From: Sutcliffiella cohnii
GTDB lineage: Bacteria; Bacillota; Bacilli; Bacillales; Bacillaceae_I
Assembly: GCF_002250055.1 (NCBI RefSeq)
Contig: NZ_CP018866.1
Location: 4,336,869 to 4,400,868 of the forward strand
Direction: 5' to 3'
DNA length: 64,000 nt
Below, piece after piece: positions 1-8,592 of this stretch (positions are counted from its first letter, which is position 1; every line of letters starts with the position of its first letter). Below the pieces are notes generated by a model. The model was not told the origin of the DNA. It made no database searches and saw only the letters and a list, made by a program, of their open reading frames with translations. The position numbers and the translations under genes are program-made.

Positions 1-165
1 ACTCACTTTCACGCCAACTGCGAGACTTTTTCGGCCAACTGAACTCACTTTCACGCCAACTGCGGCACTTTTTCGGCCAACTGAACTCACTTTCACGCCA
101 ACTGCGGCACTTTTTCGGCCAACTGAACTCACTTTCACGCCAACTGCGGCACTTTTTCGGCCAAT
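1..165. repeat. 42-bp tandem repeat (2 x 21 bp), GGCCAAC class
   Basis: About four near-identical 42-bp units; the word ACTCACTTTCACG recurs at 1, 43, 85 and 127. Each unit is two diverged 21-bp halves, one carrying TTTCACGCCAACTG and the other TTTTTCGGCCAACTG. The array is cut by the window edge. It belongs to the same class as the arrays at 18.98-19.82 kb and 47.2-47.3 kb. The long open frames across it arise because 21 is divisible by three; I see no gene in it. Confidence 0.95.
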
Positions 166-235
166 CAGCGAAATTTTTGGAGCTATCCGGGAGTTTTTTG
201 ACGCACTTAAAAAAATAATTGACACAGCTTGCAAA
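166..235. repeat. Degenerate TTGACGCACTT-type 21-bp repeats
   Basis: TTGACGCACTT near 197 is followed 21 bp later by TTGACACAGCTT. This is the motif of the arrays at 18.66-18.88 and 56.5 kb, so a second repeat class directly abuts the GGCCAAC array. The same pairing of classes is seen at 18.9 and 47.1 kb. Confidence 0.6.
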
Positions 236-272
236 CACAGAAGTCAAACTCTCCCCGCACCCCACACCTACG

Positions 273-758
273 CTACTTCCAAACTTGATCCAACTTATCA
301 GCGTAAAAGGTAATGGCCTTTTTGTAATTTAATATTTCCTCATCTGTTGTTGTTTCGATTAAGCATTTTAGTAGAGTTTCCATTGCGTCGCTGTGCTCGT
401 TTAAGTTGTATAGCGTCATAGAATAGAATACTCGAATGGCCCTGTTCTCTGGGTATAATTCCATCGCCCTTTGGAATACTTCTTTTGACTTTTCGTATTG
501 TCCGAGGGTGCGGTAGGTGCTGCCTAATCCGAGTAGTGCTCCTTCTAGGTCAGCGGATGGAAGACCTAGGCTAATTGCTCGTTCATAAAAAGGGACTGCC
601 TTTGCTTCTTCTCCTAACAAATCGAAGCTCCAGGCACACTGGTAGTTTAGCGTTGCGCCTTCTGGATCAACTTCTATCAACTTCATTAAGAGTTCATTTG
701 ATTCTTTATATTTTCCGTTCTTTCTTAATCTGATTGCTTTTTCTAATTGTGCTTTCAT
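273..758 (-). CDS. Tetratricopeptide-repeat protein
   Basis: A 161-residue cytoplasmic protein built from about four TPR helical hairpins. Signatures such as ALLGLGSTYRTLGQYEKSKEVFQ (first part GLGSTYRTLGQYEKS) and AKAVPFYERAISLG fit the W-LG-Y-A-P spacing of the family. TPRs are protein-interaction scaffolds; no catalytic domain is attached, so the partner is unknown. ATG start preceded by GGAGTGG about 9 nt upstream. No signal peptide or membrane segment. It is divergent from the acetyltransferase gene on the other side of a roughly 125-bp gap and probably monocistronic. Confidence 0.85.
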   Translation of the reverse strand: MKAQLEKAIRLRKNGKYKESNELLMKLIEVDPEGATLNYQCAWSFDLLGEEAKAVPFYERAISLGLPSADLEGALLGLGSTYRTLGQYEKSKEVFQRAMELYPENRAIRVFYSMTLYNLNEHSDAMETLLKCLIETTTDEEILNYKKAITFYADKLDQVWK

Positions 759-884
759 TTGCTACCACTCCATTTCTCCTTACAATAAGTTCCACAAAAC
801 TTGTCACATTCCTTCCGTTTAGGAGGAATAAAGGAAGAGTAGAAGAATATTATTATTAACATATTTTTGTTTGGAGGGAGAAAA

Positions 885-1331
885 ATGTTAGAAGTGAAAG
901 AAGTGAAGGCTGAGGAAACATATCCTCTTCGTCATTCTATTTTGCGTCCACATCAACGTTTTGAGGACTGTATCTATAATACGGATCAAGATGAGGGAGT
1001 GTTTCATGTTGGGGCGTTTTATGATGGAAAACTTGTTACGGTTGCTTCGTTTTATCCGGAAGAGCTTCCAGATGTCACAGCTGCTTTACCATACCGGTTA
1101 CGAGCGATGGCAACTGTGCCAGAATACCGTAAGCTTGGCGCGGGGCGTGCTGTCGTTACATATGCAGAGAACAAGTTAAAGGATCAAGGCGTTGACCTTT
1201 TATGGTGTAAAGGGAGAACGTCTGTTGAAGAATATTACGTTCGGTTAGGCTTTCATGCACATGGAGATGTTTTTGATTACCCACCGATCGGGCCGCATAT
1301 TGTAATGGTGAAAAAATTAGAGCACGGGTAA
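885..1331 (+). CDS. GNAT family N-acetyltransferase
   Basis: A 148-residue single-domain GNAT protein. The acetyl-CoA binding motif A is visible as LRAMATVPEYRKLGAGRAVV, and the C-terminal YYVRLGFHAHGD matches motif B. Substrate cannot be told. The start was chosen at ATG 885 because the perfect GGAGGG ribosome binding site at 873-878 lies inside the longer TTG-initiated frame that begins at 867, so that longer frame cannot be the translated form. It stands alone on the plus strand among minus-strand genes. Confidence 0.88.
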   Translation: MLEVKEVKAEETYPLRHSILRPHQRFEDCIYNTDQDEGVFHVGAFYDGKLVTVASFYPEELPDVTAALPYRLRAMATVPEYRKLGAGRAVVTYAENKLKDQGVDLLWCKGRTSVEEYYVRLGFHAHGDVFDYPPIGPHIVMVKKLEHG

Positions 1332-1333
1332 AA

Positions 1334-1356
1334 GGGAGAATTTCAGCTTTCTCCTA
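1334..1356. terminator. Possible bidirectional terminator
   Basis: A short hairpin GGAGAA-loop-TTCTCC lies between the converging acetyltransferase and small membrane protein genes and is followed on the minus strand by CTTTT. The stem is only about six base pairs, so this is tentative. Confidence 0.4.
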
Positions 1357-1591
1357 TTCCCCATGCTAAAAGTAAAAGTGCTGCAAAAGCTAGAACGGCA
1401 CCGTTTAAAGTAACTCCCGTTAGAAGATACATTAACTTTTTTGATAAAAAGGCAAAAATAATTCCTAGTATCGATAGCACTCCGAATACGGATATTCCCA
1501 ATTCCATATTGGCGTTTGGACCTCTAAACATGAAAAAGAAAATAACACTAACAACGAACAGTATAATCGAAAGCAAGCCAAATTTATTCAA
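1343..1591 (-). CDS. Small hydrophobic membrane protein, unknown function
   Basis: An 82-residue protein with about three membrane segments (residues 4-21, 31-50 and 55-78) and almost no soluble part. I do not recognise the family. TTG start, supported by a strong AGGAGGAG ribosome binding site immediately upstream. The gene follows the exonuclease gene with only 14 nt between them, so it may be the last cistron of the symporter/DUF294/exonuclease group. Confidence 0.7.
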   Translation of the reverse strand: MNKFGLLSIILFVVSVIFFFMFRGPNANMELGISVFGVLSILGIIFAFLSKKLMYLLTGVTLNGAVLAFAALLLLAWGIGES

Positions 1592-1605
1592 TTTACTCCT
1601 CCTCT

Positions 1606-2247
1606 CTATCTATCTATTTCTCCGATTCTTAATAACTCCCCCCACGTTCGACAGCCGCGGTCGTGGCACCGTTGTAGTAGTTCCGTGAATAGATAAGCGG
1701 TCATGAGGGCGTCGCCGATGGCAGAGTGACGCCTATATATTCGCGTTCCGAACTCGCGAGCGTATTTTTCCAGATCGCGCATGTCGTAGGAAGGTGCAAT
1801 ATATCCTATTAAATTAAGTGTATCAATTGCAGGTGGCATTTTCCAATGAAGCTTATGGCGCTTTAGTTCATATTTAATTGTGTATAAATCGAATGCGATG
1901 TAATGACCGACGAAGCATACGGAAGATTCGTTTCCTAGTTCAAGAAAAGCTTCAATAGCCTGTAAGGAGTCTGGTGCACGTAAAACTTCACTGTCAGAAA
2001 TCCCTGTTAGTTCTGTTATTTCCCGAGAAATTTGTCGATATGGGTTCACGTACGTTTGGAATGTAGATTCCTCTATTACTTGCATTCCTTTCACTTTTAC
2101 TGCGCCAATTTCAATAAGACGGTCACTTTTCGAAATATCAAATCCTGTCGTTTCTGTATCAAAAACAGTAAATTCGAGCTTGTCGATTGGAGTAGATAAT
2201 GGTGTGTTTTCGACAAGATTGCTTGGGAAATATTTTCGTAGTAACAT
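1606..2247 (-). CDS. DEDDh 3'-5' exonuclease (DnaQ/epsilon-like)
   Basis: 213 residues. The three exonuclease motifs are visible: ExoI FTVFDTETTGFD near residues 27-38, ExoII VGHYIAFDL near 115-123, and ExoIII HSAIGDALMTA near 175-185, giving the D-E-D-Dh metal ligands. It should remove nucleotides from 3' ends of DNA or RNA. It is a stand-alone, cytoplasmic protein and not the replicative proofreading subunit. The AGGAGGT ribosome binding site overlaps the stop codon of the upstream cNMP-CBS-DUF294 gene, so the two are translationally coupled. This pairing next to an acetate-type symporter is known in other bacteria, but its purpose is not established. Confidence 0.9.
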   Translation of the reverse strand: MLLRKYFPSNLVENTPLSTPIDKLEFTVFDTETTGFDISKSDRLIEIGAVKVKGMQVIEESTFQTYVNPYRQISREITELTGISDSEVLRAPDSLQAIEAFLELGNESSVCFVGHYIAFDLYTIKYELKRHKLHWKMPPAIDTLNLIGYIAPSYDMRDLEKYAREFGTRIYRRHSAIGDALMTAYLFTELLQRCHDRGCRTWGELLRIGEIDR

Positions 2248-2257
2248 CGTTTACCTC

Positions 2258-4096
2258 CTAGTAATATGACAACATGTACGTTTGCAGCTCTTTTATTAAA
2301 CGGATATTTAACATCCATTCTTCCTTTTCACGAGTTGTTAACGACCTTAACTCCAGTGTGGTTGTTAGCTCCTTCCCAGCGCTATACTCATCCACTCGTT
2401 TTTTTACATAATAGCTTAAAACAGCTTCCATGCTTGCACGTAAGTCTTTATAAAAGTTTTCAGAAATGACCTTTTTTTCATAAAGGGCTTTCAACTTTTC
2501 CGTCGGTGTTCCGTAAACGATGTTATGCATTAAGGATAGAATTTGTAAGCTATGATGGAACGGAAAAAGGAGTTGTTTTTTAATATCAATTTCTTTTCTG
2601 TGCATGTTAAAAATCGCTCGAATTGGTTGTTCAAGTGTTGGAACTGGATGCTCTCGTTCATGCTGGGATAGGCGGTATAAAAATATTTTTGCTCTGTCTA
2701 ACCCTTGCTCAACAATTGTAACGAACCGGTCGTGAATCTGCTTGTCACCTGTTATATATCGATAAGAAAAGAAGTTTTGAGCTAGCAAGAGGCGGTCATT
2801 CGTTGCGTGCAGTACCCAATCACGTAATCGACTTTGCCACGCATCTAAAGAGCCTCGCCACTGTTCATTGCTCGCCATCATGTTGCCACGACAACGTTTG
2901 TATCCTGCACTCTCTAGCAACTTAACGATTTTTTCACCAAATGTCGCGAAGTATTCGTTATCCTCCTCGTTTTCATATACGAGAAAATGATCTTGGTCTG
3001 TTAATAAAAATTGCTCCCTCCGACCGGCGCTTCCCATACAATAAAAAACGTATGGAGATGGTGCATGTCCAATTTTCTCTTCTACTATTTTTAAACACTG
3101 CTCTAGCAGTTGGTCGTACAATCCGTTCATTACTTGTAATAACGTTGTCGTTGGCACGTTTTGTTGCACTAACGTTTTTAACACTTCATATAAGTGATGC
3201 TTCATCTTTGGTAGTTGTTCTTCTTTCACATTGCTTAACAGTTCATTAACGTGGAAAAGCTGTTCTTTTTGAATAACATGGGAAAGGTGAACAATACCTA
3301 CTACTTTTCCGTTATGCACGACGGGTAAATGTTTGACTCCGTGAGCAATCATAATCGTTAAAGCTTCGTACGTATAATGATGGGGGGTTATCGTGAGAAG
3401 GTTATTTGTCATAATGGAAGAAATTGGGCGCTCTGTTGATTCCCCACTTGCAAGTACGCGCTCAATAAAGTCTTGCTCGGTGACAATTCCTTTTAATTGA
3501 TCTTGCTCCACTACTAGCACTGCCGTTCTCCGATTTGCACGAAGCTCTTGTACGGCTTTTTGAATTGTTACGTCTCTTGGTAAAATCAGTGGTGTTTCAT
3601 CCATCACATCACCAATCGTTTGAATGATTGTACTTCTTTCCGCTCTTTTACGGTTATGCTTTACTTGGAGGGCTAGTGATTGGTACACGTCATATAAACG
3701 AAGCGACACTTCCTGGAGCATTTTTTCGCGAATAGACGGTTGTGTGATCAGCTTGTCCAAAAGTGAAAAAGGAATGTACAACGTTTCTACGTCATCTATT
3801 GCTCGTACTTCTAAAGTAGAAGGCTCCAGGTCGACTGTTGGGGACAAAAATGCGTAAAATTGGGAAAGGCCTAGGAATTCTCCTTCTTTCACCATTTCAA
3901 GCACCTCATCCTCCGTAGCTGTCAGACCTGGAATATACACTTCTGCTGTTCCTGCTATTATTAAATGAAGCCCTTTTCGTACTTCGTTAGCAGGATGAAT
4001 AATTTGACCATGTTCAAATGTTTGATGTGTACATTGAATAAATACTTTATTTTTTTCTTCATCAGATAGATGGTCCCATAAAAAATGATCGATCAA
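2258..4096 (-). CDS. cNMP-binding / CBS / DUF294 nucleotidyltransferase-like protein
   Basis: 612 residues. Domain order: N-terminal cyclic-nucleotide-binding fold (about 15-135; HLIIAGTAEVYIPG), two CBS domains (about 165-285; RRTAVLVVEQ..GIVTEQDF and VKHLPVVHNGKVVGIVHLS), then a DUF294 nucleotidyltransferase-like domain with GSAGRREQ and TDQDH (about 355-370), which resembles the GlnD uridylyltransferase G-S...D-x-D active site, and a C-terminal helical domain. It looks like a sensor protein that may nucleotidylate a partner. TTG start with AAGGGGT about 9 nt upstream. It sits between the 147-residue unknown gene and the exonuclease, in the same direction as the symporter genes. Confidence 0.88.
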   Translation of the reverse strand: MIDHFLWDHLSDEEKNKVFIQCTHQTFEHGQIIHPANEVRKGLHLIIAGTAEVYIPGLTATEDEVLEMVKEGEFLGLSQFYAFLSPTVDLEPSTLEVRAIDDVETLYIPFSLLDKLITQPSIREKMLQEVSLRLYDVYQSLALQVKHNRKRAERSTIIQTIGDVMDETPLILPRDVTIQKAVQELRANRRTAVLVVEQDQLKGIVTEQDFIERVLASGESTERPISSIMTNNLLTITPHHYTYEALTIMIAHGVKHLPVVHNGKVVGIVHLSHVIQKEQLFHVNELLSNVKEEQLPKMKHHLYEVLKTLVQQNVPTTTLLQVMNGLYDQLLEQCLKIVEEKIGHAPSPYVFYCMGSAGRREQFLLTDQDHFLVYENEEDNEYFATFGEKIVKLLESAGYKRCRGNMMASNEQWRGSLDAWQSRLRDWVLHATNDRLLLAQNFFSYRYITGDKQIHDRFVTIVEQGLDRAKIFLYRLSQHEREHPVPTLEQPIRAIFNMHRKEIDIKKQLLFPFHHSLQILSLMHNIVYGTPTEKLKALYEKKVISENFYKDLRASMEAVLSYYVKKRVDEYSAGKELTTTLELRSLTTREKEEWMLNIRLIKELQTYMLSYY

Positions 4097-4113
4097 CGTG
4101 TTTGACCCCTTTT

Positions 4114-4557
4114 TTAATTGTTAGAAAGATTAATATAATGTTCTAGTAATTTATGATGAATGGAATCGATGTAACCGATATCTTGCACTCCATCCCAGAG
4201 GATAAAGGAGGCGTCATGGTAAACAAACTCATTCGCTAGTTCTGCTGTATACACTGGATAATGCCGTACTTCTCCTTTTGGCGTTTTAATCATCATCAAA
4301 TTAGAAAAGGCTGTCTGCTGTACTGGTATTAAGACATTTTCGTTCCATTGGATAGTTGTTAATTCTTCGGGTAAAACAGAAGTATAAAGCAGTCGCCACG
4401 ATAGTCGATTTTTATCCCATTTAAGTACAAATTTCTTTTCTTGCTTGATGACAAAAAACGCTCCCTTTAGTGGTCGATACCTCTCTAAATCTCTCTCTCT
4501 AATTTTTTTAATAGCTAACAGTTGATATCCTTCTGTATTTCGTGCCAATACCCCCAT
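4114..4557 (-). CDS. Conserved-looking protein of unknown function
   Basis: 147 residues, soluble, no recognised motif, signal peptide or membrane segment. The start is firm: ATG preceded by a perfect AAAGGAGGTGA ribosome binding site. The stop lies 17 nt before the cNMP-CBS-DUF294 gene, so it is probably co-transcribed with it. The central part is rich in aromatic and charged residues (KKFVLKWDKNRLSWRLLY). No function is assigned. Confidence 0.7.
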   Translation of the reverse strand: MGVLARNTEGYQLLAIKKIRERDLERYRPLKGAFFVIKQEKKFVLKWDKNRLSWRLLYTSVLPEELTTIQWNENVLIPVQQTAFSNLMMIKTPKGEVRHYPVYTAELANEFVYHDASFILWDGVQDIGYIDSIHHKLLEHYINLSNN

Positions 4558-4676
4558 ACTTCTTCACCTCCTTTCTTCAGTTTATTTTTTAGTAGGAGGG
4601 AAGTTGACATATTTTTTTAAAAAACTAAAAACGTGTAAAGAGGAACGCACTTTTTACAAGCGTCCCTCTATCCTAC

Positions 4677-6332
4677 TTATTTGTCGATCCAAACGTCTCC
4701 ATCTTTGTATGTCATCTGTTCTGGATAACGCAAGTCGACTACTTCTTCTTGTAATTTTTGTGATGGTGCTTTTGTGCTTAAACTTACGACGATAATGGCG
4801 ATGATTGCGGAGGCTGCTCCGAACACCCCGGCACCTGTATCGATAATGCCAAATATAGTAAAGCCATAATATTTGGCTGCGACTAAATAGGAAATGGTTA
4901 CCGTGAGCCCAACGAGCATTCCGGCAATAACACCTTGTGCATTAGCACGTTTCCACCAAACACCGAGTAGGAGTGCTGGGAAAAATGTTCCTGATGCGAG
5001 CGCGAATGCCCAAGCGACAATTTGCGTAATCGCACCTGGTGGGTTTAACGCAATAACCCCTGCTAAAACTGTTGCTGTAACGATTGTAATTCGTCCTACG
5101 AGTAAACGGTTTTGATCTGTTGCATTCGGTCTTAACACGCGATAGTAAATGTCATGAGCAAACGAGGAAGAAATGGCAATCATTAATCCACCTGCCGTTG
5201 ATAATGCTGCTGCCATTGCACCTGCAGCGACTAAACCGATAATGAAAACTCCTAAATTAGCAATCTCAGGTGTTGCCATTACGACGATATCGTTTGAAAT
5301 CATCAGCTCATTCCATTGGAGAATTCCATCTCCATTCGTGTCGGCAATTTTTAATTTGTCTGTTTTAATCCACGATTCTGTCCACGCTGGTAAATTGTTA
5401 ATTGGTTGGTCAACAACGTTTTTCATTAAAATAAAACGAGAGAATGCTGCGTATGCTGGTGCTGTAAGGTAAAGTAATCCAATGAAAAGTAGTGCCCACG
5501 CACCCGACCAGCGAGCTGCTTTCATCGTTGAAACTGTGTAAAATCGAACGATAACGTGAGGTAATCCTGCTGTTCCGGCCATGAGCGTAAACATAAGGGC
5601 CATGAACTGCCATTTTGACCCTGTGTCAAACGGAGCGAAATATTCGGTAAACCCTAGCTGACGGTCTATTTCGCCAAGCTCTTGCACGATTGTGCCATAT
5701 GATAACCAAGGAAGTGGATTATTCGTTATTTGTAAACTCATGAAAATAACTGGGATGATGTATGCTGTGATGAGGATAACGTATTGCGCAACTTGCGTCC
5801 AAGTAATCCCTTTCATCCCACCAAATGCTGCGTAGAAAGAAATTAACACGACACCAATGACTACACCGATTTTTGCATCCACTTCTAGTAGTCTTCCAAT
5901 AACAACTCCTGAACCAGAAAGCTGTCCTACTGAGTAGGTGAATGAAATAATAATCGTACAAATTGCTGCGATAACACGCGCTGTGTGGCTATCAAAACGG
6001 TCACCGATAAATTCAGGAACGGTGTAACGACCGTATTTACGAAGTTGGGGAGCTAATAGAAATGTGAGTAGTAAGTATCCCCCGGTCCAACCCATTATGT
6101 AAGCAAGCCCGTCGTATCCTAGTAGCATGACGGTACCAGCCATTCCAATGAATGAAGCTGCACTCATCCAATCGGCTCCGATCGCCATTCCATTGAAAAC
6201 AGGTGGTACTCCACGCCCTGCCACGTAGAAATCGGACGTTTGTCTCGCTTTATTGTAAATCGCGATTCCGATATATAATGCAAATGTCGCTAAAATTAAC
6301 CCTAGTGAAACGAGAAACTGTGTATTCTCCAA
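4677..6332 (-). CDS. Na+/solute symporter, large subunit (VC_2705/ActP-like)
   Basis: 551 residues with about 13 membrane helices; a sodium:solute symporter of the SSS family. Family landmarks include NGMAIGADWMSAASFIGMAG (residues about 47-66), GWTGGYLL and ALASGTFFPALLLGVWWKR. A loop near residues 330-345 has DTNGDGILQWNEL, an EF-hand-like segment. Together with the DUF4212 subunit directly upstream it fits the two-component VC_2705 subfamily; acetate or another short organic acid is the likely substrate (inference). TTG start with GGGGG 8 nt upstream. Confidence 0.88.
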   Translation of the reverse strand: MENTQFLVSLGLILATFALYIGIAIYNKARQTSDFYVAGRGVPPVFNGMAIGADWMSAASFIGMAGTVMLLGYDGLAYIMGWTGGYLLLTFLLAPQLRKYGRYTVPEFIGDRFDSHTARVIAAICTIIISFTYSVGQLSGSGVVIGRLLEVDAKIGVVIGVVLISFYAAFGGMKGITWTQVAQYVILITAYIIPVIFMSLQITNNPLPWLSYGTIVQELGEIDRQLGFTEYFAPFDTGSKWQFMALMFTLMAGTAGLPHVIVRFYTVSTMKAARWSGAWALLFIGLLYLTAPAYAAFSRFILMKNVVDQPINNLPAWTESWIKTDKLKIADTNGDGILQWNELMISNDIVVMATPEIANLGVFIIGLVAAGAMAAALSTAGGLMIAISSSFAHDIYYRVLRPNATDQNRLLVGRITIVTATVLAGVIALNPPGAITQIVAWAFALASGTFFPALLLGVWWKRANAQGVIAGMLVGLTVTISYLVAAKYYGFTIFGIIDTGAGVFGAASAIIAIIVVSLSTKAPSQKLQEEVVDLRYPEQMTYKDGDVWIDK

Positions 6333-6373
6333 CCGTACGTCCCCCTTATAATACCGTGTTTCTTTTTTCTAAT

Positions 6374-6679
6374 TTAATGGTCTAGCGTTTTGCCTGCACT
6401 TAATACTTCATTCGCTTTTTCGTCAATTCCGTATTTCGCATCAATTTTGTCACTTACTTTTGCATTAACAAATAATAAAATGATGAAAACGAGGACCGAC
6501 CCTTGTGCCCCCATAAAATAATGGAACGGGAAGTTTAATCCTGGCATCGTAAACTGAAGTGACTCTGCAAATAGGACAATTCCGTAAGAGACAGCAAACC
6601 AAATAATTAAGTAAATCGCAATGTAACGATTTTTTTCCTTGAAGTACGCATCTGCTACCGCTTTATCAATTTTTTTCAT
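6374..6679 (-). CDS. DUF4212 symporter small subunit
   Basis: 101 residues with two membrane helices. The pattern IIWFAVSYGIVLFAESL and PFHYFMGAQGSVLVFIILLF is typical of the DUF4212 / TIGR03647 Na+/substrate symporter small subunit, which always travels with the large subunit encoded just downstream. ATG start with AAAGGAGGT ribosome binding site. The gap to the large-subunit gene is about 41 nt. Confidence 0.88.
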   Translation of the reverse strand: MKKIDKAVADAYFKEKNRYIAIYLIIWFAVSYGIVLFAESLQFTMPGLNFPFHYFMGAQGSVLVFIILLFVNAKVSDKIDAKYGIDEKANEVLSAGKTLDH

Positions 6680-6699
6680 ACGTGACCTCCTTTAAACTT

Positions 6700-6882
6700 T
6701 TACTGTAAGCTAAATATAAATTTAACTGTGTCTAAAAACGGTGCTGGTACAAGTGCAATCTCAACGATGACATAAGTAATGAGAGCTAAAACCGGTAAGG
6801 ATAAAAAAGCTGGTCGTTGTTTTTTTATGGCTAAAAATATACTAACTCCAACGACGAGCAACATAAAAACTAAAATAATCAT
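6700..6882 (-). CDS. Small membrane protein leading the symporter operon
   Basis: 60 residues, two membrane helices (about 2-18 and 28-46), short C-terminal tail. Not recognised. ATG start with GAGGTGA about 10 nt upstream. It is the first gene after the operon promoter and lies 20 nt before the DUF4212 gene, so it is probably an accessory part of the transporter (inference from position only). Confidence 0.65.
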   Translation of the reverse strand: MIILVFMLLVVGVSIFLAIKKQRPAFLSLPVLALITYVIVEIALVPAPFLDTVKFIFSLQ

Positions 6883-6910
6883 GATGGAGTGTCACCTCAT
6901 TTTAAAAGAA

Positions 6911-6924
6911 TGTAAGCGTTTTAA
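6911..6924. promoter_or_regulatory. cre-like operator (CcpA) upstream of symporter operon
   Basis: TGTAAGCGTTTTAA; its complement TTAAAACGCTTACA differs from the common cre TGAAAACGCTTACA at one base. It lies about 80 nt downstream of the predicted transcription start and about 30 nt before the first gene, a position where CcpA would block elongation. Confidence 0.55.
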
Positions 6925-7009
6925 TTTTTACTTGTGAATCATCACCTCAACCTCTACTCGTCTCATCTGTTCTAATACAGAATTTTGAGACTATTCCAAA
7001 TAATAATTT

Positions 7010-7038
7010 ATTATGCAGTATATATATTCATACGTCAA
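7010..7038 (-). promoter_or_regulatory. Sigma-A promoter of the symporter operon
   Basis: Minus strand: -35 TTGACG (7033-7038), 17-bp spacer, -10 CATAAT (7010-7015). Each hexamer has one mismatch to consensus. It gives a leader of about 120 nt containing the cre-like site. Confidence 0.6.
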
Positions 7039-7118
7039 GGGGGTCATTCTAGGACAATTCTCACTTTTTTACATTTCGCTTTTATATAACAGGAGGGAAG
7101 GGCTATCGTTTTTTTCGC

Positions 7119-7161
7119 AAAAAAGAAGGGAGAAAATGAATCGTTTTCCCCTTCTTTTTTA
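7119..7161 (-). terminator. Terminator of the DUF1028 gene
   Basis: Hairpin with arms AAAAAAGAAGGG and its complement on either side of an AT-rich loop, ending in TTTTTT on the minus strand and lying immediately after the DUF1028 stop codon. The A-rich arm on the other side makes it potentially bidirectional. Confidence 0.75.
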
Positions 7162-7163
7162 CG

Positions 7164-7997
7164 TTATCCTTGTTTTTTCATGTAAGTAAGGACTTCTCGA
7201 TCAAGGTAGCCTGGCTCTTGTTCTCTGCCCTCAAAATTCTCTGTATGTAAATAGGCTGTGAGTGCTTCTTGAAGTGTATTGTTTTTACTTAAATAACCTA
7301 GCCGTGCAAGGTGTGCCGTAAGCTCTTCCTCTGTTTCTCCTTCTATTTTTAAAATGTTTTCCTTCTTTGTTGGTGCAAAATATAGTTGTTGCAGTTCATA
7401 AATGCGAATAAGTTCGTCAATCGGCTGAGGATGGTCGTCCACTCGTAGGTCAATGTACCGATCATTGAAGCCACCGTATCCGCCTTTTTCTTTTACGACG
7501 AGTAGTGCGGCTGATTGTTGTCCACGACTATCTCCACCTGCAGCTTGTCCAGCGGCTAATGCTTTTAAAAGACGTTCAGCTAACGTACCGCTTGATGATT
7601 CAAACGTTTCCGCCATCGCTAGTACGGTTGCTTCACTGACGAGGATGTTACCTTGTGCCGCGTAATACTTGCCTGTTTTTCCTCCTGCCCAGTCATAACA
7701 CTTTTCGCCAGTAAACGTGGCAGCATTTCCGGTTGCGTCTATTACACCGAATTGACGGAGCTCTCGTTCTGGATCGGCTTCTTTTAGTAAGTTAACGACT
7801 TCTTGTGCTGATTTTCCTTCTGAAAGTAATTGCAAACCGTTCGGTCCGTATGAAGTATTCGCGTAAGATTGAGTGGCAATTGCTCCTACTCCTGCTTGAG
7901 CAAAAGGAACTACCGCCCCAACGCCAAGAAACTTCGATTGAACAGCAACTCCCCACTCTTTCTCTTTTTCACAATAACCGATAATGGAATATGTCAT
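7164..7997 (-). CDS. DUF1028 family Ntn-hydrolase-like protein
   Basis: 277 residues; the N-terminal 200 match the DUF1028 family: MTYSIIGYCEKEKEWGVAVQ, GVGAIATQSYANTSYGPNGL and AAGGDSRGQQSAALLVV are its conserved blocks. The family has the Ntn-hydrolase fold and is often near peptidase or amino-acid genes; the reaction is not known. The C-terminal 70 residues resemble the putative peptidoglycan-binding tail found in some members. ATG start with AAAGGAGG. Monocistronic, upstream of a 21-bp repeat array. Confidence 0.88.
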   Translation of the reverse strand: MTYSIIGYCEKEKEWGVAVQSKFLGVGAVVPFAQAGVGAIATQSYANTSYGPNGLQLLSEGKSAQEVVNLLKEADPERELRQFGVIDATGNAATFTGEKCYDWAGGKTGKYYAAQGNILVSEATVLAMAETFESSSGTLAERLLKALAAGQAAGGDSRGQQSAALLVVKEKGGYGGFNDRYIDLRVDDHPQPIDELIRIYELQQLYFAPTKKENILKIEGETEEELTAHLARLGYLSKNNTLQEALTAYLHTENFEGREQEPGYLDREVLTYMKKQG

Positions 7998-8034
7998 TAT
8001 ATGTTCCTCCTTTAGTATATGTTTGTGATTTTTT

Positions 8035-8362
8035 TAAAAAGTTTTTTGATTTTCTAAACAGGTTTGCGGATTTTCTTAGCTGATTTCGCCTTTTTCTTCA
8101 TAGGTTTGTTGGTTTTCTTAACAGGTTGCGATTTTTTCTTAACAGATTGGTGAATTACTTAACAGATTTGGCGTTTTTCTTAACAGGTTCGTGGATTTAC
8201 TTAACAGATTTGGCGTTTTTCTTAACAGGTTCGTGGATTTACTTAACAGATTTAGCTTTTTTCTTAACAGGTTCGTGAATTTACTTAACAGATTTGGCGT
8301 TTTTCTTAACAAGTTTGTGAATTTACTTAACAGGTTGAGCATTTACTTAACAGGCTGAGCAA
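8035..8362. repeat. 21-bp tandem repeat array, CTTAACAG class
   Basis: About a dozen units each beginning CTTAACAG and spaced 21 bp, alternating between an AGATTTGGCG type and an AGGTTCGTGG type so that the longer period is 42 bp. Units at the left edge are degenerate (CTAAACAGG, CTTCATAGG). It fills the gap between the DUF1028 gene start and the small plus-strand gene. The minus-strand frame across it (NLLSKFTNLLRKTP heptads) has no ribosome binding site and is treated as an artefact. Confidence 0.93.
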
Positions 8363-8478
8363 TCTTCTTGTTCTATTGATAGAAAAATTCAGATAAATAT
8401 TAGTAGCATGTATAAAACTATTAAGAACTGCCTATGACTATACCATCTTAGTTATGTTACAACCTTGGAGGGGTTTTG

Positions 8479-8592
8479 ATGGTAGAAAAAAACGGTCTAG
8501 CACTCGGGATGATTTGGGGAACATTGTTAAGCGTTCCACTTTGGATTTCTTTTTTCGGTTGGATTAAATTAATTGTACAACTAGTAACATAA
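8479..8592 (+). CDS. 37-residue membrane peptide
   Basis: A short frame encoding a 37-residue, single-span hydrophobic peptide (MVEKNGLALG start, WISFFGWIKLIVQLVT end). A strong GGAGGGG ribosome binding site lies 5-6 nt before the ATG, and a perfect rho-independent terminator follows directly after the stop. That gene-like arrangement supports real expression. Tiny membrane proteins of this kind are common but uncharacterised in Bacillaceae; no function can be named. Confidence 0.65.
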   Translation: MVEKNGLALGMIWGTLLSVPLWISFFGWIKLIVQLVT

